From positions 124,001 to 188,000 of the forward strand of contig JAWKIQ010000003.1 of NCBI GenBank assembly GCA_041394185.1: DNA of 64,000 nucleotides. The letters are read 5' to 3'. Both the position numbers and the translations under genes were made by a program. Origin of the DNA: Acidimicrobiales bacterium. GTDB lineage: Bacteria; Actinomycetota; Acidimicrobiia; Acidimicrobiales; Poriferisodalaceae. Each line of letters begins with the position of its first letter. Positions within the stretch are counted from its first letter, which is position 1. The notes beneath the pieces are model-generated. The model did no database searches and was not told the DNA's origin. It worked only from the letters and a program-made list of their open reading frames with translations. This document shows positions 1 through 8,049 of this stretch, one piece after another.

Positions 1-542
1 TGAGACAGGGCATTGCCCCGGCCGCGAAGGCGGGGCAGGCGGTACTTCAGCTGCGCGAGTTCAACCTGGGCCTTGCCTTCGAGCGTCGTGGCGTTCTGGG
101 CGAAGATGTCGAGGATGACCGCGGTGCGGTCGAGCGCAGTGCGCTTGAGGATCTTCTCGAGGTTTGCCTGCTGGCCGGGCGACAGTTCGTCGTCGAACAC
201 GACCGTGTCGGCGTCGACCGCCTCGGAAACCTCCATCACCTCGCGAGCTTTTCCCTTGCCGATATAGGTGGCCGGGTCCGGTGTGTCGCGCCTCTGCACG
301 ACACGTTCGATGGTGTCAGCGCCCGCAGTGTCGACAAGGCGTTCGAGTTCGTCGAGATGCTGGTCGACCTCGATGTCGGTGCGGTCGGGCAAGTGCATGC
401 CCACCAGCACGATCCGTTCACGGAAGCTGCGGTCGATGAGGCCCGTGGCCTCACCGGCGAACTCGCCGAAGCCGCCACGATGCGACTCGGTCTCGTCGGC
501 GACAGCCGTCGGCGAACCGTTGGAGTCTGGACGTTCGGTCAT
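1..542 (-). CDS. hflX: GTPase HflX, N-terminal part (runs off the window)
   Basis: Ribosome-associated GTPase of the HflX family, involved in rescuing or splitting stalled ribosomes. Only the first 180 codons are present; the G domain lies beyond the left edge. Visible family landmarks are TYIGKGKAREV (about residues 92-102), FDDELSPGQQANLE (116-129) and VELAQLKYRLPRLRG (160-174), the signature of the N-terminal nucleotide-binding domain and its linker. The ATG overlaps the dapF stop in an ATGA junction, so the gene is translationally coupled at the end of the miaB-miaA-dapF run. The family call is secure. Confidence 0.95.
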   Translation of the reverse strand, partial: MTERPDSNGSPTAVADETESHRGGFGEFAGEATGLIDRSFRERIVLVGMHLPDRTDIEVDQHLDELERLVDTAGADTIERVVQRRDTPDPATYIGKGKAREVMEVSEAVDADTVVFDDELSPGQQANLEKILKRTALDRTAVILDIFAQNATTLEGKAQVELAQLKYRLPRLRGRGNALS

Positions 543-1345
543 CGGGACACCAGCAGCGAAGGATCGACGTCGATCGAAGCGACATAGTTGGCCGGCCCCG
601 TCAACAAGACGTCGTCTCGGACCGAAACCTCGACCGCCCCGCCGGGCATCAGCACCGTGACATCGGCGGGCACCAGCCCCCAACGGTGGGCGGCAGTGGC
701 CGCTGCACATGCTCCGGTGCCACACGCCATCGTGATGCCCGCACCTCGTTCCCACACACGCAACTCGAGGCCCTCGCCAACAGGGCGAATCCAGTGAACG
801 TTCGCCCCTTCCGGGAACTGTGCCTCATAGGCAGGGCCGTCGACCGACAGGTCGACCACGCCGGGGTCTTCGACATGCAACACCAGGTGTGGATTTCCGA
901 TGTCGATGGTGGCCGCCGCCAAGGGCGGGGTCTTGTGAACCAGCGCTGCGGCGTCGATCTGGCCCGGCGTGGCGGGCCCCATCTCGACCGAAACTCTCGA
1001 CTGGCCGGGCTGGTCGCCAACCGAATGAACTGCGCGGCGAGCGCCGCCCGCGGTGAGAACTACGAACTCGTCACCAGGGGCATGCCCGCTCATGACCACC
1101 GCCTGAACGAGGCAACGCATGCCGTTGCCGCTCATCTCGGCCGGGCTTCCGTCGCTGTTCAGAAGCTCCATAGCAAAGTCCGCATCGTCGTGGCCCGGGG
1201 TGACGCGAATGAGGCCGTCGGCTCCTACACCGGTTCGCCGGTCGCAGACCGAGCGGGCCATAGCAGCATCGATGGGGGTCGTCTCGTCCAAGTCGATGAG
1301 TACGAGAAAGTCGTTGCCGAGCCCGTGATGTTTGGTCAGATGCAA
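539..1345 (-). CDS. dapF: Diaminopimelate epimerase
   Basis: Converts LL- to meso-diaminopimelate in the lysine and peptidoglycan pathway; cytoplasmic, cofactor-independent, with two active-site cysteines. Both are visible, in GNGMRCLVQ (about C78) and in ACGTGACAAA near the C-terminus. I prefer the TTG at 1345: it follows an AGAGG site by 6 nt and gives MHLTKHHGLGNDF, matching the family, which begins about six residues before HGLGNDF. An in-frame ATG at 1393 would add 16 residues and lacks a clear ribosome binding site. The stop overlaps the hflX start by 4 nt. dapA and dapB lie elsewhere in this window. Confidence 0.95.
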   Translation of the reverse strand: MHLTKHHGLGNDFLVLIDLDETTPIDAAMARSVCDRRTGVGADGLIRVTPGHDDADFAMELLNSDGSPAEMSGNGMRCLVQAVVMSGHAPGDEFVVLTAGGARRAVHSVGDQPGQSRVSVEMGPATPGQIDAAALVHKTPPLAAATIDIGNPHLVLHVEDPGVVDLSVDGPAYEAQFPEGANVHWIRPVGEGLELRVWERGAGITMACGTGACAAATAAHRWGLVPADVTVLMPGGAVEVSVRDDVLLTGPANYVASIDVDPSLLVSR

Positions 1346-1421
1346 GTGGAACCTCTGTTGAACATTTGCCGCCTCGTGCGGATTGTCATCCATTGTCGCA
1401 AGTCGGCGGCCTCGCCCAAAC

Positions 1422-2327
1422 TCATTTGTGGTCGAGGTGACGTTCGACCAGTTCCCAGGCCACCTCTTCCAGGGGTTCTGGGCTGCTCTGGTGTTCCAGC
1501 CACACGATCCGAGGATCTCGGCGAAACCATCGCTGCTGGCGCCTCGCGAACCTGCGGGTACGTCGTTTTGCGGTGTCGAGTGCCTCGTCCAGCGAGATGG
1601 CCCCTTCGAGGTGCTCGGCCAGCTCCTTGTAGCCCAACGCCTGCCTGGCTGTGTGGCTCATCACCTCAGACGAGTTCAACAGGCCCTCGACCTCTGCCAG
1701 CAGACCCTGCCGCATCTGCTGGTCGTAGCGAACGTCGATGCGCCGGTCGAGGACGTCTCGAGGTGCGTCGACGCCGAGGATCAGGTGGGGCACCGGCGGA
1801 TAGTGGGTCATCCCGGGCCCAAACGAGCTGAACGGTCTGCCCGAACCCAGGCTCACTTCCAGAGCCCGCAGAACCCGGCGACGATTGTTCGGCTCCATGC
1901 GGGCCGCCGCCGTCGGATCGACCTGGCGGAGCCGATGATGCAGACCGACGGTGTCGGGTTCGTTCTCGAGGCGCGCCATCACCTCTGGATATCGAGGCGG
2001 CGGTTCGAGCCGGTCGACAACGGCCCTGATGTAGAGCCCGGTGCCTCCCGCCAACACGGCTTGCCTGCTTCGCTGATGCATATCGGCCATGGCGCTGTCG
2101 TGAGCCCGAGCGAAGTCGACGATGTCCATCGTCTCGTGTGGGTCGATCAGATCGATCAGATGGTGCTGCACCTGGGCTCGCTCGGCCGCCGTCGGTTTGG
2201 CGGTGCCGATGTCCATACCGCGGTAGACCTGCATCGAGTCGACCGACAAGATCTCCGCGTTGCCCAGGCGTCTGGCCAGAGCAAGGGCCAACCACGACTT
2301 GCCCACTGCCGTTGGGCCCACCACCAC
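1422..2327 (-). CDS. miaA: tRNA dimethylallyltransferase
   Basis: Transfers dimethylallyl from DMAPP to A37 of tRNAs reading UNN codons. Family motifs: Walker A GPTAVGKS at the N-terminus, SVDSMQVYRGMDIGTAKP, GGTGLYIRAVVDRL, and a C-terminal Arg-rich segment ending RRQQRWFRRDP. The product, MiaB's substrate, links this gene to the adjacent miaB. Start uncertain: GTG at 2327 leaves only two residues before GPTA. An in-frame CTG that overlaps the miaB stop would add LSTTTGPPI, closer to the usual N-terminal length; no ATG is available. Confidence 0.95.
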   Translation of the reverse strand: MVVGPTAVGKSWLALALARRLGNAEILSVDSMQVYRGMDIGTAKPTAAERAQVQHHLIDLIDPHETMDIVDFARAHDSAMADMHQRSRQAVLAGGTGLYIRAVVDRLEPPPRYPEVMARLENEPDTVGLHHRLRQVDPTAAARMEPNNRRRVLRALEVSLGSGRPFSSFGPGMTHYPPVPHLILGVDAPRDVLDRRIDVRYDQQMRQGLLAEVEGLLNSSEVMSHTARQALGYKELAEHLEGAISLDEALDTAKRRTRRFARRQQRWFRRDPRIVWLEHQSSPEPLEEVAWELVERHLDHK

Positions 2328-2350
2328 GATCGGCGGACCGGTCGTGGTGC

Positions 2351-3796
2351 TCAGAGCGCCACCACCGGAATGCGAGTGCGGTGGGTAGCCGGGGCAACCA
2401 CCTCGACGAACTGGCCCTTGAGACTGTGGGCAAATGCGTCGGTGACCTCAACGTTGGCGTAGGTGCCGATTCGAAGCGGCTGAGGCGAGGCGAAGTGCAC
2501 CAGCTTGTTCTGCCTGGTGCGCCCGGTGGTCATCGCCGGGTCGCGCTTGGAAGGGCCTTCGACCGCGACCTCCTCGACGCGACCAATGCGCGCCAGGTGT
2601 TTGGCCCGACCCGACCTCTCGATCACCAGGCGCAGTCGTTCGAAGCGCTCGCCGACCACAGCCGCGTCGACATAGCGGTCGACCATCTCGGCGGCCTCGG
2701 TGCCGGGGCGCGGGCTGAAGATGAACGTGTATGCGCTGTCGTATTCGGCTGCGGCGGCCACCTCGAGAGTGGCTTCGAAATCGGCGTCGGTCTCGCCCGG
2801 GAACCCGACGATGATGTCGGTGGTGACTGCCAGGTCGTCGACCGTGGCCCGCGCATGGGCCAGCTTCTCCAAATAGCGCTGGGCCGTGTAGCCGCGATGC
2901 ATGGCAGAAAGCACGGCATCGCTACCCGACTGCAGAGGCAGGTGCAGGTGCTCGCACACGGTTGGCACCTCGGCCATGGCGGCGATGGTCTCGGGGCGAA
3001 GGTCCTTGGGGTGGGGCGAGGTGTAACGAACTCGACGAATGCCCTCGATTTCGCCGATCGAGCGAAGCAGATCGGCGAACAGTGGCCTGGCCCGACGATC
3101 GCCGTCGGCCCAACCGGCCCCGGTGGTGTGGCGAAGTAGATCGTCGACCTCGGCACTGCGGTTGGCCAGGGTGAGGTCGCGGCCATAGCTGTTGACGTTT
3201 TGGCCAAGCAGGGTGACTTCGGTGATGCCCTCGGCGGCCAAGGCGGCGACCTCGTCGACCAGCTCGCCGAAGCTGCGGCTGATCTCGGCTCCGCGAACCG
3301 CGGGGACGATACAAAAGGCGCAGTTGTTGTCGCAGCCGATCTGGATGGTGACCCAGGCCGCGTGTCCGGCGTCGCGCTGAACCGGCAACGCCGACGGGAA
3401 CTCGTCGCTCTCTTCGATGATCTCGGTGATGGGGCCGCTGATCCGTGATTCGTTTAGCAGCTCTGCCGCCCGCCCCACGTTGTGGGTACCGAATACGACG
3501 TCGACGTGACCGGCCTTCTCCTGGATCAGGTCGCGGTCTTTTTGGGCCAGGCACCCACCTACAGCGATCTGCAGGTCGGGACGCTTGTCTTTCAGGCGCT
3601 TCAGGTGACCCAGATGGCCGTAGAGCTTGTTGTCGGCGTTCTCGCGGATGCAGCACGTGTTGAGCACGATGACGTCGGCGTCCTCGAGCTGGTCGGTCGA
3701 CTCGAGGCCGTCCTGCTCGAGCAGGCCGGCTATGCGCTCGGAGTCGTGTTCGTTCATCTGGCACCCGAAGGTTCTGACGATGTACTTACGTGCCAC
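2351..3796 (-). CDS. miaB: tRNA-2-methylthio-N6-dimethylallyladenosine synthase
   Basis: Radical-SAM methylthiotransferase that turns i6A37 into ms2i6A37 in tRNA. Order: N-terminal UPF0004 domain starting KYIVRTFGCQMNEHDSE, radical SAM core with the CxxxCxxC cluster site in GCDNNCAFCIVP, and a C-terminal TRAM domain. The start is placed at GTG 3796 (481 residues), because the family begins a few residues before RTFGCQMN and a TAGCCT -10-like box sits 8 nt upstream. An in-frame ATG at 3874 would add 26 uncharacteristic residues. miaA follows at once. rimO, a paralogue acting on ribosomal protein S12, is at 28.9 kb. Confidence 0.96.
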   Translation of the reverse strand: MARKYIVRTFGCQMNEHDSERIAGLLEQDGLESTDQLEDADVIVLNTCCIRENADNKLYGHLGHLKRLKDKRPDLQIAVGGCLAQKDRDLIQEKAGHVDVVFGTHNVGRAAELLNESRISGPITEIIEESDEFPSALPVQRDAGHAAWVTIQIGCDNNCAFCIVPAVRGAEISRSFGELVDEVAALAAEGITEVTLLGQNVNSYGRDLTLANRSAEVDDLLRHTTGAGWADGDRRARPLFADLLRSIGEIEGIRRVRYTSPHPKDLRPETIAAMAEVPTVCEHLHLPLQSGSDAVLSAMHRGYTAQRYLEKLAHARATVDDLAVTTDIIVGFPGETDADFEATLEVAAAAEYDSAYTFIFSPRPGTEAAEMVDRYVDAAVVGERFERLRLVIERSGRAKHLARIGRVEEVAVEGPSKRDPAMTTGRTRQNKLVHFASPQPLRIGTYANVEVTDAFAHSLKGQFVEVVAPATHRTRIPVVAL

Positions 3797-3804
3797 GGGC
3801 AGCC

Positions 3805-3810
3805 AGGCTA
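3805..3810 (-). promoter_or_regulatory. -10 box of a probable leaderless miaB promoter
   Basis: TAGCCT on the minus strand, 8 nt before the preferred GTG of miaB. This fits the TANNNT-plus-6-to-9-nt pattern seen before eleven other genes in the window. No convincing -35 hexamer or Shine-Dalgarno sequence is visible. Confidence 0.5.
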
Positions 3811-3879
3811 CTGAACTGAGGGCCCAGACGCGCTCGTGCCCACGGTCGTCTGGGGGACGAGTCCGTGGGCACATGCGCA

Positions 3880-3945
3880 GCGACCGGACCAGCCACAGCC
3901 GGTCGCCTGTTTTTCGCCGCCCGTGTTGGGAGTGACGGGCGGGCG
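3880..3945. terminator. Two adjacent hairpins between recA and miaB
   Basis: The first inverted repeat is GCGACCGG (3880-3887) with CCGGTCGC (3899-3906), followed on the plus strand by a run of five T (3910-3914). The second pairs CGCCGCCCGT (from 3915) with ACGGGCGGGCG (to 3945), with a small mismatch. They lie just downstream of recA. The T-run is on the plus strand, so a classic intrinsic terminator would point away from recA. For recA itself these are hairpins without a U-tract. Termination in either direction is an inference. Confidence 0.4.
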
Positions 3946-3952
3946 ATCTATG

Positions 3953-4996
3953 TCAGTCGGCGTTGGCCGACTCTGCCTCGACGGTCAGATCGACATCTTC
4001 GACGGGGCCCTTGACACCTACGCCGAGCAACGAACGCACCTTGTCGTCGATCTCGACGGCGATCTCGGGATTGTCGAGCAGGAAATTCTTGGAGTTCTCG
4101 CGGCCCTGACCGAGCTGCTCGCCCTCGTAGGTGTACCAAGCACCCGACTTCTTGACGATGCCCTGCTCGACACCAACGTCGAGCAGCGACCCCTCGCGAC
4201 TGATGCCCTTGCCGTACATGATGTCGAACTCGGCCTGCTTGAAGGGCGGAGCCACCTTGTTCTTGACGATCTTGGTGCGGGTGCGACCACCGACGATGTC
4301 GCCACCGTCCTTGATGGCCTCGATGCGGCGGATGTCGATGCGAACCGACGAGTAGAACTTGAGCGCACGACCGCCCGGGGTGGTCTCGGGCGAACCGAAC
4401 ATGACGCCGATCTTCTCGCGCAGCTGGTTGATGAAGATGCAGATGGTCTTGGTCTTGTTCAGGTTGGCGGTGATCTTGCGCAGCGCCTGGGACATGAGTC
4501 GAGCCTGAAGGCCGACGTGGGTATCGCCCATCTCGCCCTCGATCTCGGCACGGGGGGTGAGGGCGGCCACGGAGTCGATGACGATGACGTCGATGGCGCC
4601 CGACCGGATGAGCATGTCGGTGATCTCGAGAGCCTGCTCGCCGGTGTCTGGCTGGGAGATGAGGAGTTCGTCGACGTCGACCCCGATGTTGCGGGCATAG
4701 GAGGGATCCATGGCGTGCTCGGCGTCGACATAGGCGCAGATGCCGCCGTTGCGCTGGGCTTCGGCAACCACGTGCATGGCCAGGGTCGACTTGCCCGAGG
4801 CCTCAGGACCGTAGATCTCGCAGACACGGCCGCGCGGCAGCCCTCCGATACCCAGGGCGATGTCGAGGGCCAGGCTGCCCGTCGAGACCGACTCGACGAT
4901 CATGGATGGCTGTTCGCCCATCTTCATGACCGAGCCCTTGCCGAACTGACGCTCTATCTGCGCCAGGGCCATGTCCAAGGCCTTCTCTCGCTCCAC
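3953..4996 (-). CDS. recA: Recombinase RecA
   Basis: DNA-dependent ATPase for homologous recombination and SOS induction. 347 residues, normal for the family. Walker A GPEASGKST (63-71), then IVIDSVAAL (Walker B), the loop motif around KIGVMFGSPETTPGGRALKF and NQLREKIG are all intact, and the C-terminus is acidic. Start chosen at GTG 4996 because a strong GAGGAGG site lies about 6 nt upstream. A longer reading from 5155 adds 53 non-conserved residues. The SOS promoter is about 190 nt upstream. No recX follows; the next gene is miaB. Confidence 0.98.
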   Translation of the reverse strand: MEREKALDMALAQIERQFGKGSVMKMGEQPSMIVESVSTGSLALDIALGIGGLPRGRVCEIYGPEASGKSTLAMHVVAEAQRNGGICAYVDAEHAMDPSYARNIGVDVDELLISQPDTGEQALEITDMLIRSGAIDVIVIDSVAALTPRAEIEGEMGDTHVGLQARLMSQALRKITANLNKTKTICIFINQLREKIGVMFGSPETTPGGRALKFYSSVRIDIRRIEAIKDGGDIVGGRTRTKIVKNKVAPPFKQAEFDIMYGKGISREGSLLDVGVEQGIVKKSGAWYTYEGEQLGQGRENSKNFLLDNPEIAVEIDDKVRSLLGVGVKGPVEDVDLTVEAESANAD

Positions 4997-5191
4997 GGTG
5001 TTCCTCCTCGTTGCCCCGTGTTCGCCGACGGCTTCGGACCGCCGGGATCTGACGAGATCCGACCCTACGGAGGGGGTGGGACAGTCGAGATCTTCGGGAC
5101 CGATCGGGCGGCTGACGACTCGGATGGCCGGTCGGTCACATGCAAATGCCTGCAACAGAGTGTACCGGAGCAGCCTCTATGGAATGACAGC

Positions 5192-5220
5192 ATTGTAACT
5201 CGAACAACTGTTCGTTTCAA
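5192..5220 (-). promoter_or_regulatory. recA promoter, sigma-70 type
   Basis: On the minus strand TTGAAA (5220-5215) is separated by exactly 17 nt from TACAAT (5197-5192), close to the TTGACA/TATAAT consensus. Predicted transcription start is near 5185, giving a recA leader of about 190 nt. The spacer is almost entirely occupied by the LexA box. Confidence 0.8.
5201..5214. promoter_or_regulatory. LexA operator (SOS box) of recA
   Basis: CGAACAACTGTTCG has a perfect GAAC-N4-GTTC dyad and differs at one position from the Gram-positive/actinobacterial SOS consensus CGAACRNRYGTTYG. It lies inside the spacer of the recA promoter, so bound LexA would block RNA polymerase directly. Confidence 0.88.
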
Positions 5221-5256
5221 CGATAGCTGGAGATTCTCGACCGTGCGTCGCAGTGT

Positions 5257-5325
5257 TCAGTCGATGGGCAACGTCAGCTCGAGGCGGGCCCCTCCCATCG
5301 GGCTGTCGCCGATGGTCGCCGATCC
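5257..5325 (-). pseudogene. Possible remnant of a histidine kinase C-terminus
   Basis: In this frame the last residues before a stop read GSATIGDSPMGGARLELTLP-ID. This closely resembles the end of sensor-kinase ATPase domains (GG-I-DSP-GGA-F-LP). It fills the non-coding gap after the oxidoreductase stop at 5328. Upstream the same frame is only a shadow of that gene, so no intact kinase exists. Either a deletion scar or a chance resemblance. Confidence 0.35.
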
Positions 5326-5327
5326 CT

Positions 5328-6218
5328 TCAGCGCACGGCCGAGACGACCTCGTTCATGAACATGTCGAGCGTGTCCTTGCGCCTGTCGAGCGAGCCCAGC
5401 GTGAAGTCGGGTATGACCAGCTCGTCGACACCGACCTGAACGTAGCGGCCGACCGTGTCGACCATCTGCTCGACCGAACCCGAGATGGTCGGCCGCGACG
5501 CCAGGAAGTCGTTGCCTTCGGGGAGCTCGCCGGGTACCAGCAGCGCCACGGCCGATCGGGCGATCTCGCCGGGGTCGCGATCCACCTCGGCGCACCGGGC
5601 GTCGAGCACCTCCATCTTTGCGGCCAGCAGTTCTGGGGTTCCCCATACGTTCCATTCATCGGCGTAGCGGGCGGCCGTTCGCAGCGTGCGCTGTTCGCCG
5701 CCGCCACCGATGAGCAGCGGGATGTCGGGATTGGCTGGCTTGGGCTCCAGCGGTGCGTCGATGACCGTGTAGTAGGCGCCAGACAGCGAAGTCGTCTGGT
5801 TGCGAAGCAGCGAGCGAACGATCGCCGCCGCCTCTTCGAGGCGTTCGCTGCGAGTCTTGACCGTGCCGTATTCGAATCCGTACGCCAGGTGTTCGTTCTC
5901 CTGCCAGCCGGCACCCAGGCCCACGACCAGGCGCCCGCCGCTGATCTGGTCGACCGAGGCTGCGATCTTGGCCAGCAACGCAGGGTTGCGATAGGTGTTG
6001 CCACACACGAGCGGGCCCAGGCGCACCCTGGGTACGGCTGCGGCCAGCGCGGCCAGAACCGACCATGCCTCGTGCACGGGACCGTCGGGTGGGCCCGCCA
6101 GAGGCATGAAGTGGTCCGCTATCCACAAGCCGTCCCAGCCGGTGGCCTCGGCGTGAGAGCATGCGTCGAGGATCTCGGCCCATGGGTGAGAATTTCCGGT
6201 CCAGAAGCTGAAGCGCAT
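5328..6218 (-). CDS. LLM-class (luciferase-like) F420-dependent oxidoreductase
   Basis: TIM-barrel flavin/F420 oxidoreductase of the luciferase-like monooxygenase superfamily, 296 residues; substrate unknown. Family features are the N-terminal RFSFWTGN strand, GWDGLWIADHF, the GPLVCGNTYRNPALLAK loop, RLVVGLGAGW-ENEH and LLIGGGGE-RTLR before the last barrel strands. The pattern fits the F420 subgroup common in actinobacteria, but F420 rather than FMN is inferred. It is divergent from the ccmF-like gene and stands alone on its strand. A second member (32676) shares GPLVNCNSYRNP. Confidence 0.88.
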   Translation of the reverse strand: MRFSFWTGNSHPWAEILDACSHAEATGWDGLWIADHFMPLAGPPDGPVHEAWSVLAALAAAVPRVRLGPLVCGNTYRNPALLAKIAASVDQISGGRLVVGLGAGWQENEHLAYGFEYGTVKTRSERLEEAAAIVRSLLRNQTTSLSGAYYTVIDAPLEPKPANPDIPLLIGGGGEQRTLRTAARYADEWNVWGTPELLAAKMEVLDARCAEVDRDPGEIARSAVALLVPGELPEGNDFLASRPTISGSVEQMVDTVGRYVQVGVDELVIPDFTLGSLDRRKDTLDMFMNEVVSAVR

Positions 6219-6224
6219 GGCCCG

Positions 6225-6230
6225 ACGATA
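6225..6230 (-). promoter_or_regulatory. -10 box before the LLM oxidoreductase
   Basis: TATCGT on the minus strand, 6 nt before the ATG at 6218. The spacing would place the transcription start at the A of the start codon, giving a leaderless mRNA. Confidence 0.5.
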
Positions 6231-6249
6231 GCCACACCGGACCAGCGCC

Positions 6250-6255
6250 TACATT
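6250..6255 (+). promoter_or_regulatory. -10 box before the ccmF-like gene
   Basis: TACATT on the plus strand, 9 nt before the ATG at 6265. It is divergent from the LLM oxidoreductase promoter 20 bp away. A GGAG lies between box and start, so a very short leader is also possible. Confidence 0.45.
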
Positions 6256-6264
6256 TCGGAGCCT

Positions 6265-8049
6265 ATGGACCCCGTTGTCGGCACCGTTGCGCTGGCAACA
6301 GCCGCGGCCGCAGCAGCTCTGGGCACGGCTTCGGCGCTGCTGGACCGGGGCCGCTTCAGACCGTGGCTGCGGGCGAGCGCCGTGGCGGTGTGGGTTGCCA
6401 CGCTGGTGCTGTCGATTCAGATATGGACCGAGAACTACGAGGTCACATACGTGGCCGACCACGTCAGGCCCGGCATGGACGGGGCCCTGCGATTGGCAGC
6501 ACTGTGGGCGGGCTCGGAAGGTTCGATGTTGTTCTTCTGTGCGGTCGTGGTCGCAGTGCTGGCGGTCTGCACTCCACCGCGCCGGTGGCAACAGGCGGCC
6601 GCGTCGGGCACAACCGCCGTGTTGGCAACCACATGTGCTCTGGCGGCAGACCCGTTCGAGCGACTCGACCTGGCACCGCTGGAGGGCCTGGGCCCACCTC
6701 CGATCCTCGAGCATCCGGCGATGCTGATTCACCCGCCGCTGCTGTACCTGGGCATGGCTCTGTGCCTGGCCCCGGCGTTGACGGCATTCGGTGACGATGG
6801 TGCCGCCCGTCGCGTTGCGGCCGCGGCGACCGCGGTCACCACCGCGGCGTTGGCTCTGGGAGCGGTGTGGGCCTATGTCGAACTGGGGTGGGGCGGCTGG
6901 TGGGCTTGGGATCCGGTCGAGAACGTCGCATTGGTCTGTTGGTTGCTGTTGCTGGCTTCGCTGCACTCGCGACGCCAGACCACCCGGCTGAGGCTTTACG
7001 CCGCCCTTTGGCCCGCGGTTTTCGGCGGCGCAGCTTTGACCCGCACCTCGCTGCGGACGAGCGTTCACGCCTTCGCCGATGCCAGTGCCATCGGTTGGGG
7101 GCTGTGGCCGCTGACGGCGCTGGCGACCGCAGGTGCGTTGGTTGTGTGGCGAGTCGCTGCCGGCCCTTCCGGGCACAGCCGCACCTGGCACGGGAGGCAA
7201 CGAACCGTCGCGGTGGCGTTGCTGGTGATCTCTGCGGCGGTCGTTGCGCTGGGGACCTATCGCCCCTTCCTGCCCGGCGCCGCTACCCAAGGATGGTTCT
7301 ACTCACGGCTGCTGTTCGGCCCTCTGGTACTGGCACTGCCCCTCATGAGCCTGCGTTCGGCGGATCGAAAGAACGTGCTGCTGGCCGCCGCCGGCGGCAT
7401 GGTCGGAGCCGCTGTGGCTCTGAGCACCGGCGCCCATCAACCCGCCCAAGTGGCGCTGGCCGCTGCGGCCGGTTCGGCAATGGCGACGGGCCTGTCGCCC
7501 CGGCAACAGGTGCGCAGCTTGGCACATCTCGGGTTCGCGCTGGTGGCCGTGGGCATTGTGGGCACCACCGCAGCCAGCACGGTCGCCTCGACGCTTCAGG
7601 TGGGCACTCCACAGACGGTGCGAGGCCACGAAGTCGAGCTGATAGCCCTGGATGTCGTCGAGGATCCGTTTCTGGCGGTCGAAGCCAGCATCGAGATCGA
7701 TGGCTCGCCCCATGTCACCAGCATCGTGCAGCGGGTCGATCGCGGTGTGCGCATCTCCGAGGCCGCAACCGACCGGGGCCTTCTGGGCGATGTACAGGTG
7801 ATCCTGCGATCGGCCGACGACACTGGCGCGGCAGCGGTGCTGATCAATGTCCAGCCCCTGACCAGCCTGGTCTGGATCGGGGCCGCCATGATCGCGGCCG
7901 CAGCTCTGTGCACGGCGGTGCGACGTGACCCATGCCACCGCTCAAGTCGACCAACTGCGGCCGACTCAACAGATTGTGCAAGGGCTGTGTCGGTAGAGTC
8001 GGAGTCTCGACTACGAGCGCAGGAAGATGACCTCCACACCCATCTCTAG
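6265..8049 (+). CDS. CcmF/CcsA-family cytochrome c biogenesis protein
   Basis: Polytopic membrane protein of the heme-handling CcmF/CcsA/NrfE family, 594 residues with about 12-14 hydrophobic segments. The diagnostic tryptophan-rich motif is WGGWWAWDPVENVAL (about residues 211-225). Family histidines lie in EHPAMLIHPPLLYLG, and TRTSLRTSVHAFA matches the conserved TRSG-SVHAF segment. A C-terminal extramembrane region (about 450-540) matches the usual CcmF periplasmic part. No ccmE, ccmG, ccmH or cytochrome c gene is nearby, so heme ligation to a particular cytochrome is not shown. Its last 23 nt overlap the next gene. Confidence 0.88.
   Translation: MDPVVGTVALATAAAAAALGTASALLDRGRFRPWLRASAVAVWVATLVLSIQIWTENYEVTYVADHVRPGMDGALRLAALWAGSEGSMLFFCAVVVAVLAVCTPPRRWQQAAASGTTAVLATTCALAADPFERLDLAPLEGLGPPPILEHPAMLIHPPLLYLGMALCLAPALTAFGDDGAARRVAAAATAVTTAALALGAVWAYVELGWGGWWAWDPVENVALVCWLLLLASLHSRRQTTRLRLYAALWPAVFGGAALTRTSLRTSVHAFADASAIGWGLWPLTALATAGALVVWRVAAGPSGHSRTWHGRQRTVAVALLVISAAVVALGTYRPFLPGAATQGWFYSRLLFGPLVLALPLMSLRSADRKNVLLAAAGGMVGAAVALSTGAHQPAQVALAAAAGSAMATGLSPRQQVRSLAHLGFALVAVGIVGTTAASTVASTLQVGTPQTVRGHEVELIALDVVEDPFLAVEASIEIDGSPHVTSIVQRVDRGVRISEAATDRGLLGDVQVILRSADDTGAAAVLINVQPLTSLVWIGAAMIAAAALCTAVRRDPCHRSSRPTAADSTDCARAVSVESESRLRAQEDDLHTHL

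Larger units (their letters stand above)
4997..5327. other. recA leader and intergenic region (331 bp without an intact gene)
   Basis: From right to left this stretch holds a kinase-like coding remnant (5257-5325), the recA promoter with its LexA box (5192-5220) and an untranslated leader of about 190 nt down to the recA GTG. The leader contains no intact small gene that I can support. Its reading frame stays open from 5155, but the codons do not resemble RecA. Confidence 0.7.

Noticed and set aside
3836..5359. Long plus-strand reading frame opposite recA (507 codons)
   Set aside because: It is the antisense shadow of recA and its leader; the protein has no family motif and the minus strand encodes an intact RecA.
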